Assembly (NCBI GenBank): GCA_026018925.1
Contig: JAKSZU010000009.1
Span: 69,862,949-69,926,948 of the forward strand
DNA from: Tupaia tana
Lineage: Eukaryota > Chordata > Mammalia > Scandentia > Tupaiidae
Direction of reading: 5' to 3'
Length of the DNA: 64,000 nucleotides
Each line of letters starts with the position of its first letter. Within the stretch, counting starts at the first letter, position 1. Below the pieces are notes generated by a model. That model saw only the letters and a list, made by a program, of their open reading frames with translations. It had not been told where the DNA came from and did no database searches. A program made the translations under genes and the position numbers. This document shows positions 1 through 10,436 of this stretch, one piece after another.

Positions 1-470
1 TACAACGCTGGGCTGGAGAAATCCAGGTTATTTTATGTTATGAATTCTTTCATATATCTTCTCTAATCCTCTCTGCCAGGTAGAACTATTTATGGTGCCA
101 GGCCATCTTTCTAAGAGCTTCTGTTGGCTTACTTGAGATCCACCTTAGTTCCATAGTTTTCTGATTAATCTTCAGGTATGACATTCCCAGTCTAATAATG
201 AATATTTCCAATTTCTGATTCAATGCAACAAGCATTACTGAACTTAGGCAAATAAGCCTTCTGCCACAAAATAAGAATGCTCCCAAATATTTCCAATTCC
301 AGAAGAGTCAGGAAGGAAAAGTTTGTTTCCATTTAAAGAAACAAACAAGAAAAATATTTTAACAAATTGCTAAACCTATCAACAACTCAAAAGAAAGTAA
401 AATGTTTAAATTGGGAAAACAAAGCATAGTAAAAAAATCAGTAAAGTTTTATTCAAAAGTCATAAAATTC

Positions 471-730
471 GGGAACCAGCAGTTAGCGTAACGGCTATGT
501 CGCTGGACTCCCACGTAGTCGACCACGGTTCGCGTCCCGGACCTGGTGGCGTAAAACTCACGCAGGGCGCGGTGTGCGTGCGTGCCCAAGATCCCGAGAG
601 GAGAATGGAGGAGAAGGGATTGCGGCGTGACCATCCCCCCTGGGGGGTGATTCCTCGCTTTCTGTCTCTATGTCTCTCTCTGTCTGTCTGGCGAGCACAC
701 GCGCCCTATAGCAAAAACCTCTCAAAAAAG
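471..730 (+). mobile_element. tRNA-derived SINE, young subfamily
   Basis: Full-length copy with a tRNA-like head (A-box-like TTAGCGTAACGG, B-box-like GGTTCGCGTCC), the body, a pyrimidine-rich stretch and an A-rich end. A perfect 15-bp target duplication (aaagtcataaaattc) sits at 456-470 and 731-745. It splits the half-L1 tail, so it is younger than that element. Confidence 0.9.
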
Positions 731-963
731 AAAGTCATAAAATTCTATTTCGTGATTTCAGTCATCTTCAAATGCTCTTCTGTTGAATATGCAGTGTTAC
801 TGTGGTCCAATCTTTCCTATTAAATCCTAGAAGATAACATTCAAGGTTAGTATTGATTATTTCTTGTCCTTAGCATTAAATTGGTCATTTTCTTGGTGGC
901 CTTTTGTTCTCTTATTTCTGTATGTGTCTTCAGTTTTCCTGGTTGAGCTTCCTTTCAGAACTT

Positions 964-1257
964 TTTTTTTTTCTTTTTTTGGAGAGTTTTTTTTTTTTTC
1001 CTTTTTTTTTTTTTTTTTCTTATTGGGCGCATGTGCTTGCCAGAAAGACAGAGAGAGACAGAGAGATAGAAAGCGAAAAATCACCCCACAGAGGGGATGG
1101 CCACACCGAAATCCCTTCTCCTCCATTTCCCTCTCGGGATCTTGGGCACGCATGCACACACGCCCAGCGTGAGTTTAAGCCACCGGGTCCGGGACTCAAA
1201 CCGCAGTCGACTATGTGGGAGTCCAGCAACATAGCCATTACGCTAACTGCTGGTCCC
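964..1257 (-). mobile_element. tRNA-derived SINE, young subfamily
   Basis: Antisense full-length copy with a long T-rich left end (its 3' tail). Flanked by a perfect 13-bp duplication, cctttcagaactt, at 951-963 and 1,258-1,270. It interrupts the half-L1 close to the 3' end of its ORF1. Confidence 0.9.
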
Positions 1258-2283
1258 CCTTTCAGAACTTCTTGAAGAGTGAGTCTGCTATTAGCAAATT
1301 CTTTTAGGTTTTGTTTATCTAAGAATGCTTTTATCCTTTCTTTCCATATAAAAGATAGTCTTGCCGGGTATAGTATTCTTGGTTGAAACTGTTTTTCACT
1401 TAACACTTTGAATATATTTTCCCATTCTTTCCTTGCTCCCATTGTTTCTGATGAGAGGTCTGAGGTTAACCTGATTGGATAACCTTTATACATAACCTGA
1501 CGTTTCTCTCTTGCCAAGTTTAGTATCTTGTCTTTGTAGATTTAGCCAGTCTGGCTATTGTGTGCCTTGGAGGAGATCTTCTTGGGATGATTATACTAGG
1601 GGTCCTTTATATTTCTTGGGTCTAGATATTTGAATACCTCTCTAGATTTGGAAAGTTTTCTTCCAAGATTTTATGGAATAGATTATCAATGCCCTTAATT
1701 AGTTTTCTCACATTCTGGGATACTGATTATCCAAATATTTGGCCACTTAATGTTGTCTAGTATTTCTCACGTAGTATTCTCATTTTGGGGGGTTATTTTC
1801 GCAGGTTTTTTTGGCTAATTTTTCTAGATCAGAGGTTTTGCCTTCAACATATGAGATTCAATTTTCTGCATGGACTAATCTGCTTTTAATACTTTCGAGG
1901 GAGGTTTTGAATTCCTAAATGGCAGCCTTCATCTCTAATATCTCCATCTGATTCTTTTTTATGGTGTATATTTCCTCTTTCAGGTCATGGAAGAACTTCA
2001 ACACCTCCTGGAACTCGTTGTCTCTTTTCTCTTGCATTTTCAGGAGTTCTTTATCTCTCGCCTGTCCCATCTCATTTAGTTTTGTCACTATGAATATTCT
2101 GAATTCTGTATCAGACATTTTCATGAGTTCTACTGTACTGTCTGTATATGATGAGGGATTGTTCTTTTCCCTTAGGGGAAAGATATTTTCTTGATTTTCC
2201 ATGTTTCTTGTGCCTCTGCAATTGTTTCCAGTCATTCTGTGATAAAATCTATCCTTTGCTGTGCTTCGCGATGTGGCATCCAC
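1258..2283 (-). pseudogene. L1-type ORF1 remnant of half-L1 copy 1
   Basis: ORF1p is the L1 RNA-binding chaperone that coats the RNA in the cytoplasmic RNP. The segment at about 2,283-1,915 translates to a charged, heptad-like coiled-coil region. The segment at about 1,517-1,260 carries the C-terminal domain, with recognisable KGYPIRLTSDLSSET and ILYPARLSF blocks. The frame between the two is broken, so no intact protein is encoded. The C-terminal end is cut by the SINE at 964-1,257. No ORF2 follows. Confidence 0.8.
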
Positions 2284-2316
2284 AGAAATATTAGGAGTTC
2301 AGATTTATAAAAAAAA

Positions 2317-2577
2317 TTTTTTTTTTTTTTTTGGAGAGGTTTTTTTTGCTTTAGGGCGTATGAACTTGCCAGAGAGACAGAGAGAGACAGAGAGATAGAA
2401 AGCGAGAAATCACCCCCCAGGGGGGATGGCCACGCCACAATCCCTTCTCCTCTCAAGATCTTGGGCACGCACGCACACGCGCCCGGCGTGAGTTTTAAGC
2501 CACCGGGTCCCGGACGCGAACCACGGTCGACTACATGGGAGTCCAGCGACATAGCCATTACGCTAACTGCTGGTCCC
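2317..2577 (-). mobile_element. tRNA-derived SINE, young subfamily
   Basis: Antisense copy with its poly(T) side at about 2,317-2,332 and the tRNA-like head ending at 2,577. A short stretch of the body around the purine-rich block is missing relative to other copies. It sits in the 5' UTR of half-L1 copy 1. I see no convincing target duplication. Confidence 0.85.
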
Positions 2578-2964
2578 AAGAAATTTCTTCATTAAAGCAG
2601 AAGATTCAATAAATGGTGAGGATTTCAATGACTCAAAGTATTCAGATGCTTGACTACTGTGCACCTAGGCCTATCTCAACACTCAGTGTGTGGAGAGTGA
2701 AGCTTAGAGTGGAAAGTAAGGTTAAAAAAATAAGAAAAAAGGAAAGAAAAAAATAGAAAAATACTACAAGGAAAGAGGGGAAAAAAATTTTTTTCTACAA
2801 ATAAAATATGAAAACCGTGTGGCCAACATGCCAGGGCACACCTCAGCTTTAAAATGGCTTCTGGAATTAGCAAGTGAAAGAAAAGGTCCAAGGTAAGGAG
2901 AAGTGGTTGAAAAATTTTTAAAAAAAATTAAAAATTTAAAGAGAGAGAGAGAGTGTGAGACAGA

Positions 2965-3138
2965 CAATGCTGGGTGCATGTGTGCACATGTGTGCCCAAA
3001 ACCCTGATAGAAGAATGAAGGAGAAGGAATAGTGGTGTGGCCATCCCCTCTTGGGGGTGATTTCTTGCTTTCTGTCTCTCTGTTTCTCCAGCAAGTACAC
3101 ATGTCCTATACCAAAAAATTTTCTAAAAATAAAGGAAA
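2965..3138 (+). mobile_element. 5'-truncated tRNA-derived SINE
   Basis: Only the body and 3' part are present. The tRNA-like head is absent; the upstream sequence is a GA-rich run. It ends in an A-rich stretch that directly abuts the next SINE, so the two lie in tandem. More diverged than the young copies. Confidence 0.75.
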
Positions 3139-3402
3139 GGGACCAGCATATGAAATAATGGCTATGTCGTTAGACTCTCATGTAGTCGACCATGGTTCAA
3201 GTCCTGGACCCAGTGGTTTAAACTCATGCTGGGCGTGTGTGTTTGTGCATGTCCGAGATTCCAAGAGGAGAATGGAGAAGGGATTGAGGCGTGGCCATCC
3301 CCCTTAGGGGGTGATTTCTCATTTTCTGTTTCTCTGTCTGTCTCTGTCTTTCTGGCAAGCGCATGTGCCCTATAGCAAAAACCTCTCTTAAAAAAAAAAG
3401 AA
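3139..3402 (+). mobile_element. tRNA-derived SINE
   Basis: Full-length sense copy starting gggaccagc and ending in an A-run. Several C-to-T and G-to-A changes at former CpG sites suggest intermediate age. It inserted into the A-rich tail of the SINE just upstream. Confidence 0.85.
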
Positions 3403-4461
3403 AGCACCAGTATACTACGTAGTATAGTTACACACTCAGTATGCTAATCCTCCTACACTGCTACCATTATTTCCACCAACATGTATTACCTCACAGAGTT
3501 CATAATGACTAATCAAATGAAGAGAACACTGTTTGAGTCTTGTTTATAAGCTGCAATAGGCTTCAAACTATTGAAAGTATATTCCTATGCCATTACAGTC
3601 TTAATCTAAAGTGGTCTTGAAAAACACAGGTAAAAGGGAATGTTCCCAGTTGACATAAAATTAAATGGTACAGCTCACTATTCATGCTACTTCCAAAAAT
3701 AGTTGGGCAACATCTGATAGTTGAGTTGCACATTCCTGCAACTGAATGACAATAAAGAAATTAAAGGAAGACATATGTGGTTGGAATGGCTGTTATGTTC
3801 TCTAGCATGAGAAATCTTATCAGGTAAGAAAATATACTGGAATTTAAAATAGAACTTGTTCATAATTTTAATATTTTCCCTTCTCCTTTTAGGTACCACT
3901 CATTGAATAGAAAAGCTAAATTTAAATAAACCAAGTTTTGTGCTTAAAATCAGAGATTGTTCTAACCATATTTAAGTATATAGTATGAAAATCTAAGAAT
4001 TCTCACATACTATTTTGGCCAATGATAGTTATCAATAGACAAAATAATCATTTTAGTTCATTTAAAAGAATCTAAACAACATGAGATCCATGAGAATACT
4101 ACACAATAAACACTTTTGAAAATCTGATAAAAAGACTTTTTCCTAGGAAAAATAAATATTGCACTCAACTTCAGGGACACAAAAATTACAAAGGCCCACT
4201 TATGGATTCATGAATGCTTTGTAAATATTCCCTGGTCTACATGAGGATTTTTTTAAGGGGGGGGGGGGGGGGATTTAGCACAGTATAGCAACTAACCAAG
4301 CCATAAAACATATATATACAAAAGAAAAACACTTTTTTTTATTTTTTATCTCTGTTATTTAATAATAAAGACATTTAAGGCATAGATTTTTTCTCAGTAT
4401 AATTGTTAATTTTTCCAATAAATTTAAATCTTATTAAAAAGTAATATTCTTTTTATAAAAG
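3403..4461. other. Unassigned AT-rich intergenic DNA
   Basis: No open frame, repeat family or RNA structure that I can support. The only distinct item is the G-run at 4,257-4,272. Confidence 0.5.
4257..4272 (+). repeat. Homopolymer G tract, 16 G
   Basis: Sixteen consecutive G in otherwise AT-rich DNA. Such runs are prone to length error in sequencing and assembly, so the exact length may not be reliable. Confidence 0.9.
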
Positions 4462-4604
4462 AATTATTTAATTTTATTTATTTATTTTATTTTTCAATTT
4501 GACCAGAGAGAGAGAAAGAAAACAAGCTGCCAGGTCCAGGATTTGAACCATGGTCAGCTATCTGGAAATTCTGTGCCTTAACCACTATATCACCTGCTGG
4601 CCCC
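4462..4604 (-). mobile_element. Old, short tRNA-derived SINE
   Basis: The reverse complement has a tRNA-like head (gtggttaaggc A-box-like; ggttcaaatcc B-box-like), then a short CT stretch and an (AAATA)-like tail. It lacks the long body of the young copies. It looks like an ancestral, shorter relative of the young family. Confidence 0.7.
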
Positions 4605-4760
4605 AAGAAGTAATATTCTTTATGATTTTAGTTGATTTGAAAATTTATTTTTGATTTCCTTCATCATCCATTTTTTATTAGAGCATGTCCCTTTTTATTT
4701 TAATTTTTTAGAATTATTTATTTTAATTTAATTATATTGAATTATAATTAGAGACTGTCT

Positions 4761-5030
4761 TTTCTTTTTTTGAGAGGTTTTTGCTATAGGGCGCGTGCGC
4801 TCGCCAGACAGACAGAGAGAGACATAGAGACAGAAAGCGAGAAATCATCCCCCAGGGGGGATGGTCACGCCGCAATCCCTTCTCCTCCATTCTCCTCTTG
4901 GGATCTTGGGCACCCACGCACACGCGCCCAGCGTGAGTTTTAAGCCACCGGCTCCGGGACGCGAACCGCGTAACCACAGTCGACTACATGGGAGTCCAGC
5001 GACATAGCCGTTACGCTAACTGCTGGTTCC
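4761..5030 (-). mobile_element. tRNA-derived SINE joined to a half-L1 tail fragment
   Basis: Antisense copy with its T-rich 3' side at 4,761 and head ending at 5,030. A small extra motif (gtaacca) splits the B-box region. No matching duplication lies at 5,031. Instead a near-identical 13-bp sequence, aattagagactgt, lies at about 4,747-4,759 and 5,109-5,121, enclosing this SINE together with the next feature. Confidence 0.85.
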
Positions 5031-5108
5031 TGGGAAAACTCATTTTTGTATGTTGTAATGATGTATAGTGAGTAAATGTAAAATTTTAAAAATTCAAAAT
5101 AAAACGAC
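5031..5108 (+). mobile_element. Half-L1 3'-terminal fragment
   Basis: About 78 bp matching the last part of the half-L1 tail (the block with gtatgttgtaatgatg, ending in an A-rich stretch), in sense orientation. It is opposite in orientation to the SINE beside it, and both lie between the same putative target duplication. Confidence 0.55.
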
Positions 5109-5131
5109 AATTAGAGACTGTGACCTGTCAA

Positions 5132-5415
5132 TTTTCTTTTTTCTTTTTTTGGAGAGGTTTTTGCCATAGGGCACATGTGCTCTCCAGAAAGTCAGAGAGA
5201 GACAGAGAGATAGACAGAGAGACAGAAAGTGAGAAATCACCCCCCCAGGGGGGATAGCCATGCTGCAATCCCTATTCCTCCATTCTCCTCTCAGGATCTT
5301 GACCACGCACACACAAGCGCCTGACCTGAGTTTTAAGCCACTGGGTCCAGTACTCAAACTGCGGTAGACTACCTGGGAGTCTAGTGACATAACCATAATG
5401 CCAGTCGCTGCTCCC
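5132..5415 (-). mobile_element. tRNA-derived SINE
   Basis: Antisense full-length copy with a perfect 10-bp duplication, gacctgtcaa, at 5,122-5,131 and 5,416-5,425. Moderately diverged. Confidence 0.88.
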
Positions 5416-6147
5416 GACCTGTCAAGTTACTACTTTTAAAATTTAATAAGATTTTCTTTATTCTTTTTATGCTATGCTATATACATATGAAAAAAATTAG
5501 ACACCATTTAAGGCATATAAGACTCTATATACATTTATTAAATCTATCAATTTTATTACTCACTTCCTCCCCTGTCATTACTTATTTATTATATTCTAGA
5601 TCTACTCACTTATGAAAGATTATATTGAAATCAAGTAGTTCCTATGGCATCAAAGCAAATAATTATGGTATATTTATGTGTGTAGGGGATGAGAACAGGG
5701 ACAGGAGTCTTGCCAGGGATATGTGAAGTTGCCAGGCCATAGAAGTTTTTCCTTTTATTTATCTATAATTTTGTGTTCATTATCCAACATCTCTCTATAC
5801 CTCTTTACCCATCCTGTCTAGCCACTAGTTGTCATTTTTATATTCTCTCCTTATACAAGGTCTTTTTAGTTTCCAAATGTGACTGAAACGTGCAATATTT
5901 CTCTTTATGTGCCTGCTTATTTCACTTGACACAATATTCTCAGTGTTTCCCCATATTGCCTCAAAAGGCAGGAGTTTATTCTTTTGGATAGATTAGTAAT
6001 ATTCCATTATATTTATGTATATATAATATGTAATATATGTAGATATACCTTTTTCTTTATCCATTCATCTCTTGATGGAAATTTAGTTTGATTCCATATG
6101 TAAGCTAATGAGAATAGTGCTAGAATAAATATTATTGCACAGATATC

Positions 6148-6404
6148 TTTTTTTTTCAGAGTGTTTTCCATAGAGCACGTGCACTCATCACAGAGAGAGA
6201 CACAGAGAGATAGTGAGCGACACTTTGAGAAATCATTCTCTAGAGGAGTGGACACAGTGCAATCCCTTCTCCTCCTGGGATATTTTTGGGCTTGCACACA
6301 CCTTCGCCCAGTGTGATTTTCAAGCTGACAGGTCTGGGACTCAAACTATGGTTGGCCATGTGGGAGTCCAGTTACTTTAACCACGATGCCACCTGCTGGC
6401 CCCA
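6148..6404 (-). mobile_element. Diverged tRNA-derived SINE
   Basis: Antisense copy with a T-rich left end and a head ending in the reverse complement of ggggccagcaggtggc. Its head resembles the old subfamily (gtggttaaag) but it carries the long body, so it may be intermediate between old and young forms. Inserted in the old L1. Confidence 0.8.
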
Positions 6405-6539
6405 ATGTACAGATCTTTTCAACACGCTGATTTCCTTTCCTTTGGAAATGAAAATTCAATCCTACTTAGTAGTGGAATTGAGGAACCACTTAACAGTTTT
6501 ATTCTTGGTTATTTTTTGTTTCATTTATTTCTTCCATCA

Positions 6540-6752
6540 GCAACAGAGACAGACTTAGTGACACAGAGATGGAGAGACAGCACACTCAATTAGATCTTGA
6601 TGTCACAACCCACCTGCAGCTTCAGCTAGCACAGGTCATGGACAGATGTGTTCCTGACATCCTCAACAAGGTCTCCAGACACAGACTTAAAACCTTTCCA
6701 TGTGAGTCACCTTCACAGACTGTCATGTTTTACCACTGTACCATCATCTGAT
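6540..6752 (-). mobile_element. Probable very old tRNA-derived SINE
   Basis: The reverse complement starts with a tRNA-like segment (gtacagtggt A-box-like, ggttttaagtc B-box-like) and ends with a GA/CT-rich stretch. Weak similarity to the dominant SINE family; assignment is tentative. Confidence 0.4.
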
Positions 6753-6975
6753 ACCTATTTTCAGTTTTTAGAGAAATCTCCAATATGTTTTCTATAATAG
6801 CTGTACTAATTTATATTCCCACCAGCAATGTAAAAGACATAAGAATGAAGTCAAAATGGAGTAAAGATTTAAATATAAGACCTGTGACAATGAAACTACT
6901 AGAAGAAAACAAAGGGAAAAGTTTCACAGGTTTAGGCCTAAACATCACAAGTAACAAAGCAAACATAGACAAATT

Positions 6976-7392
6976 TGTGGAGAGCCACATGCACCAAAAT
7001 GGCTGAAATGACTTTCACAGGATGACCTCCAGACTTCCCTGTTCCAGGAGTAAACAATCTGTCCCTAGGCTTCCCAATCTAGCTAACATCCGCAAGCAGC
7101 TTCTCAGTCAGGTCCGCGACAGCAATCTGCCCCTAAGCTCTGCCCCTGGTTAAGCTCCCTGACAAAACAATCAATTACTGGTCGAAAACATATCCTTCAT
7201 TTACATATTGAGCAACAAATTACCACCCTGCTGTGTATATAAGAATGTTCTCTGCCCCTCAATAAACGAGCGACTGTATACCATTCAGAGCTGTGACACT
7301 GTGTCGCTCCCGTGCTGTGACGCTGCTCCGGTTCCAGACCTCCGCTCTCTCACTCAGGTAGCCTGTTCGATTGTCCTGTGGGCCGGGACACA
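6976..7392 (+). mobile_element. Solo LTR of a gammaretrovirus-like ERV (ERV1)
   Basis: A 417-bp unit that begins TGTGG and ends ACACA (TG...CA) and lies between two AATT tetranucleotides (6,972-6,975 and 7,393-7,396). The L1 reading resumes cleanly across it. Inside are a TATA-like tgtatataag near 7,231 and an AATAAA signal near 7,261, which define U3-R-U5. A 4-bp duplication is usual for gammaretroviral integration. The lack of internal sequence implies LTR-LTR recombination. Confidence 0.88.
7228..7240 (+). promoter_or_regulatory. LTR TATA box
   Basis: A tgtatataag motif about 30 bp before AATAAA inside the solo LTR. This is the expected core-promoter position; activity is unknown. Confidence 0.55.
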
Positions 7393-8011
7393 AATTAAAT
7401 AAAAATCTCTGTATAACTAAAGAAATAATTGCAAGAGCAAATAGACTAGCTACAGAGTGAGAGAAATATGTGCAAACTATATATCCAACAAGGAATTCAT
7501 GACAAGAATATACAAGAAACTCAAACAGCAGGATATTATAAAACCACAAATAACCTTATTTACAAATGGGCAGATCATTTGAGTAGACAGTTTTCAAAAG
7601 AAAACAAACAAATGGCCAAGAAGCATATGAAGAAATGATCAACATCATTAATCATCATGAAGATGTAAATCGAACCACAATGAGATACCATCTTATCTCA
7701 GATAGAATGACTATTATAAAAAAAAAGGCATAAAATATTTTTTTGGAGAGGATATAGAGAAAAGGGAACTCTTTTACATCGTTTGTGGGAATATAAATTA
7801 ATTCAGCTAGACTGGACAACTATATGGAATTTCCTCAAAAATACAAATAGAACTGTTACATGATCCATTAATCCCAGTACTAGACATATATCCATTTTAG
7901 GTTTAATATGAATGTAGTTTGTTATGAGTGAAAATTTACTCATTTTCATACATTGAAAAGTCATGCATTTGCTCAAGACACAATAGTGTGCACTGCTAAA
8001 AATCTGTGCTC

Positions 8012-8274
8012 CAGGGACCAGCAGATGGTGCGATGGTTACATCCCTGGACTCCCAGGTAGTCGACCACAGTTTGAGTCCTGGACCCGGCAGCTTCAAACT
8101 CATGCTGTATGCAGGTGTGTACATGTCCGAAATCCTGAGAGGAGAATGGAGGAGACGGGACTGTGGCATGGCCATCCCCTGGGAAGTGATTTCTCACTTT
8201 CTGTCTCTCTCTGTCTCTCCGGTGAGCACACGTGCCTGATAGTAAGTATCTCTAAAAAAAAGAAAAGAAAAAAG
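8012..8274 (+). mobile_element. tRNA-derived SINE
   Basis: Sense full-length copy flanked by a perfect 11-bp duplication, aatctgtgctc, at 8,001-8,011 and 8,275-8,285. It landed at the edge of an older SINE remnant. Confidence 0.88.
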
Positions 8275-8285
8275 AATCTGTGCTC

Positions 8286-8333
8286 TGTACACTGTGGACC
8301 CAGCATCTTAACCACCACACCACCTGTTGGCCC
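8286..8333 (-). mobile_element. Fragment of old tRNA-derived SINE head
   Basis: The reverse complement starts gggccaacaggtggtgtggtggttaa-like and keeps only the tRNA-like 5' end. It resembles the old short subfamily at 4,462-4,604. Confidence 0.55.
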
Positions 8334-8462
8334 ACTCCATGAACTTTTTAAGACCCCATCTGAGTATATAAACATATGTAATGTGTGACTGTTTTTACCA
8401 TGGATAAAATGCTTATACTGTTAATATATCAAGTTTTTCTTCTATAGCTTCTGGCTATTTTA

Positions 8463-8730
8463 TTTATTTTTTTTTTTTGGAGAGGTTTTCCCTATAGGGC
8501 ACATGCGCTCGCCAGACAGACAGAGAGAGACATAGAGACAGAAAGCGAGAAATCACCCCCCAGGGGGGATGGTCACACCGCAATCCCTTCTTCTCCATTT
8601 TCCTCTTGGGATCTTGGGCACGCACACACACGTGCCTGGCGTGAGTTTTAAGCCACCGGGTCCGGGATGCAAATCGCAGTCGACTATGTGGGAGTCCAGC
8701 GACATAGCCATTACGCTAACTGCTGGTCCC
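8463..8730 (-). mobile_element. tRNA-derived SINE, young subfamily
   Basis: Antisense full-length copy with a near-11-bp duplication, tggctatttta, at 8,452-8,462 and 8,731-8,741. Low divergence from the best copies. Confidence 0.9.
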
Positions 8731-8741
8731 TGGCTATTTTA

Positions 8742-9139
8742 ATTTTTAATTAATATATTTCATTTTTATTTTTGGCATAGCTTTAAAAAGTTTTTTTTTT
8801 CATACATTTTGTGTTTAGAGATAAAATGTTCTTATTTATTGTCTTGTAGTATCTTTATAGTTCCACTTTTTTTCTTTGTTTTTACACTTGCAACTTCAGT
8901 CCAAATCTAATAATACTGAGGTAAAGAAATCAGGGATTCAATATTATTTTATTTTGCTGGCTGTCTATAATATTGTTCCAACATCATAATTGCATAATTT
9001 ATCTTCTTTTCACTGAGTTAAAACACTAAATTTATTTTATAACATTTTTGAAGAATTCTGAAACTATTTTTGAACTTCATTCTGTTTCATTTATTCATGT
9101 AAATTCAGGCATAGTGCCAAATTGCTTTAATTTTAACTT
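8742..9139. other. Unassigned AT-rich DNA
   Basis: No feature I can support. Confidence 0.5.
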
Positions 9140-9285
9140 AGTATCTGAGAACATAGACCCTAGTCTTAAATTCTAAATGTCTTCCTAGTTCTAAAATTTA
9201 CCAGCTGTGTGATTTTGGGTACATAAGTTACTCTATTTCTTCCTCAGTTTTCTTATCAGTAAATAGAAATATTTCTAAGTTCTAC
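9140..9285 (+). mobile_element. MIR SINE remnant
   Basis: Contains the MIR core pattern in order: a cagctgtgtgattttgg-like block, then a aagttactctatttcttcctcag-like block, then a cttatcagtaaa-like block. MIR is an ancient tRNA-derived mammalian SINE. Heavily diverged, as expected for its age. Confidence 0.7.
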
Positions 9286-9639
9286 TGCTAGAATTCTCTG
9301 GTCATGGAAATATCATTGGTCTAGGAATAGAGAAGGTTAGAAGTGCTCAAGAGTTAAAGCCCAAGTAGCTCTCACCAAATGAGAGAGAAGAGTTAATGAA
9401 AAGACATCCCAGCTTTCTCTGGGTATGAAACCTCTGAGACATGTTTTAGACAATCTCTTAGGAAACCTCCCATGAAAACGAACACCAGCTTTCCACAGTG
9501 GTAACTTCCCTATTACCACCATTATGCCTTTTGTTCCTCTTTTGTCACATTTTCCTTCCTTTTTGTAAAAATTCTATGCTCTAATTTATTAGTTATATAT
9601 TTTCCTACTTGTTTTTTGTTTATACTAAATTTATTTCTT

Positions 9640-9860
9640 AATTTACATTTAATCACTGTACATCTTTACAGTATACAACATGGTTTTTCCCAGCATGAGT
9701 ATGGTACATGTTAGTTAGTCAAGTCAAGGACATTACCATATAAATTATCATCAAAAGGTAACTTCATTTTTGTGTCTATTAAATACTATTTTTCCCCTTT
9801 TGAAGAGCACTTCTTGTGATTACCACCCAAATATATGTCTTGCTATTAAAAAAAAAAAGT
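9640..9860. mobile_element. Possible old L1M 3'-UTR remnant
   Basis: AT-rich text with the L1M-type 3' UTR flavour (a gtatacaacatgg-like block followed by gacattaccatataaattatc and an A-run at 9,847-9,858). Recognition is by overall pattern only. Confidence 0.35.
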
Positions 9861-10069
9861 TTAGCACCTTCTCTTTGGACAGTCTAACCTCAAATAATGC
9901 CTATCCAAAAATGTAATTTCTCCTTCAGTTACAAAGTTAAGTATTCATTTGTAGTGTTGAACTCAGTAATTATTTTTTATGGACTTAATACTTACCATCT
10001 AAGCTTTTTGAAGCAAGCAAAACAAAGATAAATAAATATAGCCATGTTATTGAATGAATGATTTCCCTA

Positions 10070-10436
10070 TGTCATTGTTTGAATGTGTCTCCCCAAAAGC
10101 ATGTGCTAGACACTTAGTTGCTGTTATAACAATATGAAGAGTTGAGACCTTTAAAGGTGAGGGCTATGCAATTATGAATGTATTAATCCTGTTATAATTA
10201 GAGTTAATTCTTTATTGTAGGAATATGTTCCTTATAAAATGATGTATACAATCTACTCTTGATCTTTCTTGTGTTCTCCTTGCTTTTCTGCCATGTAAGA
10301 AGTCCCTCACCAGATGTTGACTTCTTGATCTTGGACATCTCAGTTTTCAAAATCATGATGCAGTAGGTTTATGTTCATTATAAATTACCCAGGGTGTGGT
10401 ATTCTCTTATAACAGCACAAAACAAAGTAAGAGACC
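10070..10436 (+). mobile_element. MaLR LTR, MST type
   Basis: About 367 bp matching the order of blocks in MST-type LTRs of the non-autonomous MaLR (ERVL-related) group: tgtttgaatgtgtctcccc, then gacctttaaaggtgagggct, a gccatgtaagaagtccctcaccag block, and the terminal attacccagggtgtggtattc with agcacaaaac. Solo LTR; old. Confidence 0.8.

Larger units (their letters stand above)
1..2960 (-). mobile_element. Half-L1 (HAL1-like) element, copy 1
   Basis: Antisense element whose sense order is 5' UTR (about 2,960 to 2,284), ORF1 (2,283 to 1,258), then a non-coding 3' tail running off the left edge. No ORF2 lies between ORF1 and the tail. The tail segment at 1-470 and 746-850 is a diverged copy of 13,560-14,090. 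The part next to ORF1 matches the same position in the copies at 15.6-18.1 kb and 48.1-50.8 kb. HAL1 elements are known half-LINEs with ORF1 only; the match here is by architecture, not by database comparison. SINEs interrupt it at 471-730, 964-1,257 and 2,317-2,577. Disabled: ORF1 has stops and frameshifts. Confidence 0.75.
5700..6836 (-). mobile_element. Old L1, 3' part (antisense half of a 5'-inverted insertion)
   Basis: The reverse complement reads the end of ORF2 and into the 3' UTR: the recognisable block around a conserved DEWIKKK-like segment near 6,070, and the CWWEYKL-like start at about 6,820. At 6,837 the L1 sequence flips to sense and continues with an upstream part of ORF2. Old and full of indels. 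The left boundary is approximate. Confidence 0.65.
6838..7915 (+). mobile_element. Old L1 ORF2 C-terminal fragment (inverted 5' half)
   Basis: Sense remnant of late ORF2: the SKWSKDLNIRP-like block near 6,860 and the block around gagataccatcttatctcag near 7,680. Its far end (about 7,790-7,910) overlaps in L1 coordinates with the start of the antisense half at 5,700-6,836. This fits one insertion made by twin priming. It contains the solo LTR at 6,976-7,392. Confidence 0.7.

Noticed and set aside
471-730. tRNA gene at the SINE heads
   Set aside because: The A- and B-box-like motifs belong to the SINE promoter. The head does not fold into a convincing cloverleaf with a plausible anticodon and is followed by the SINE body at every copy.
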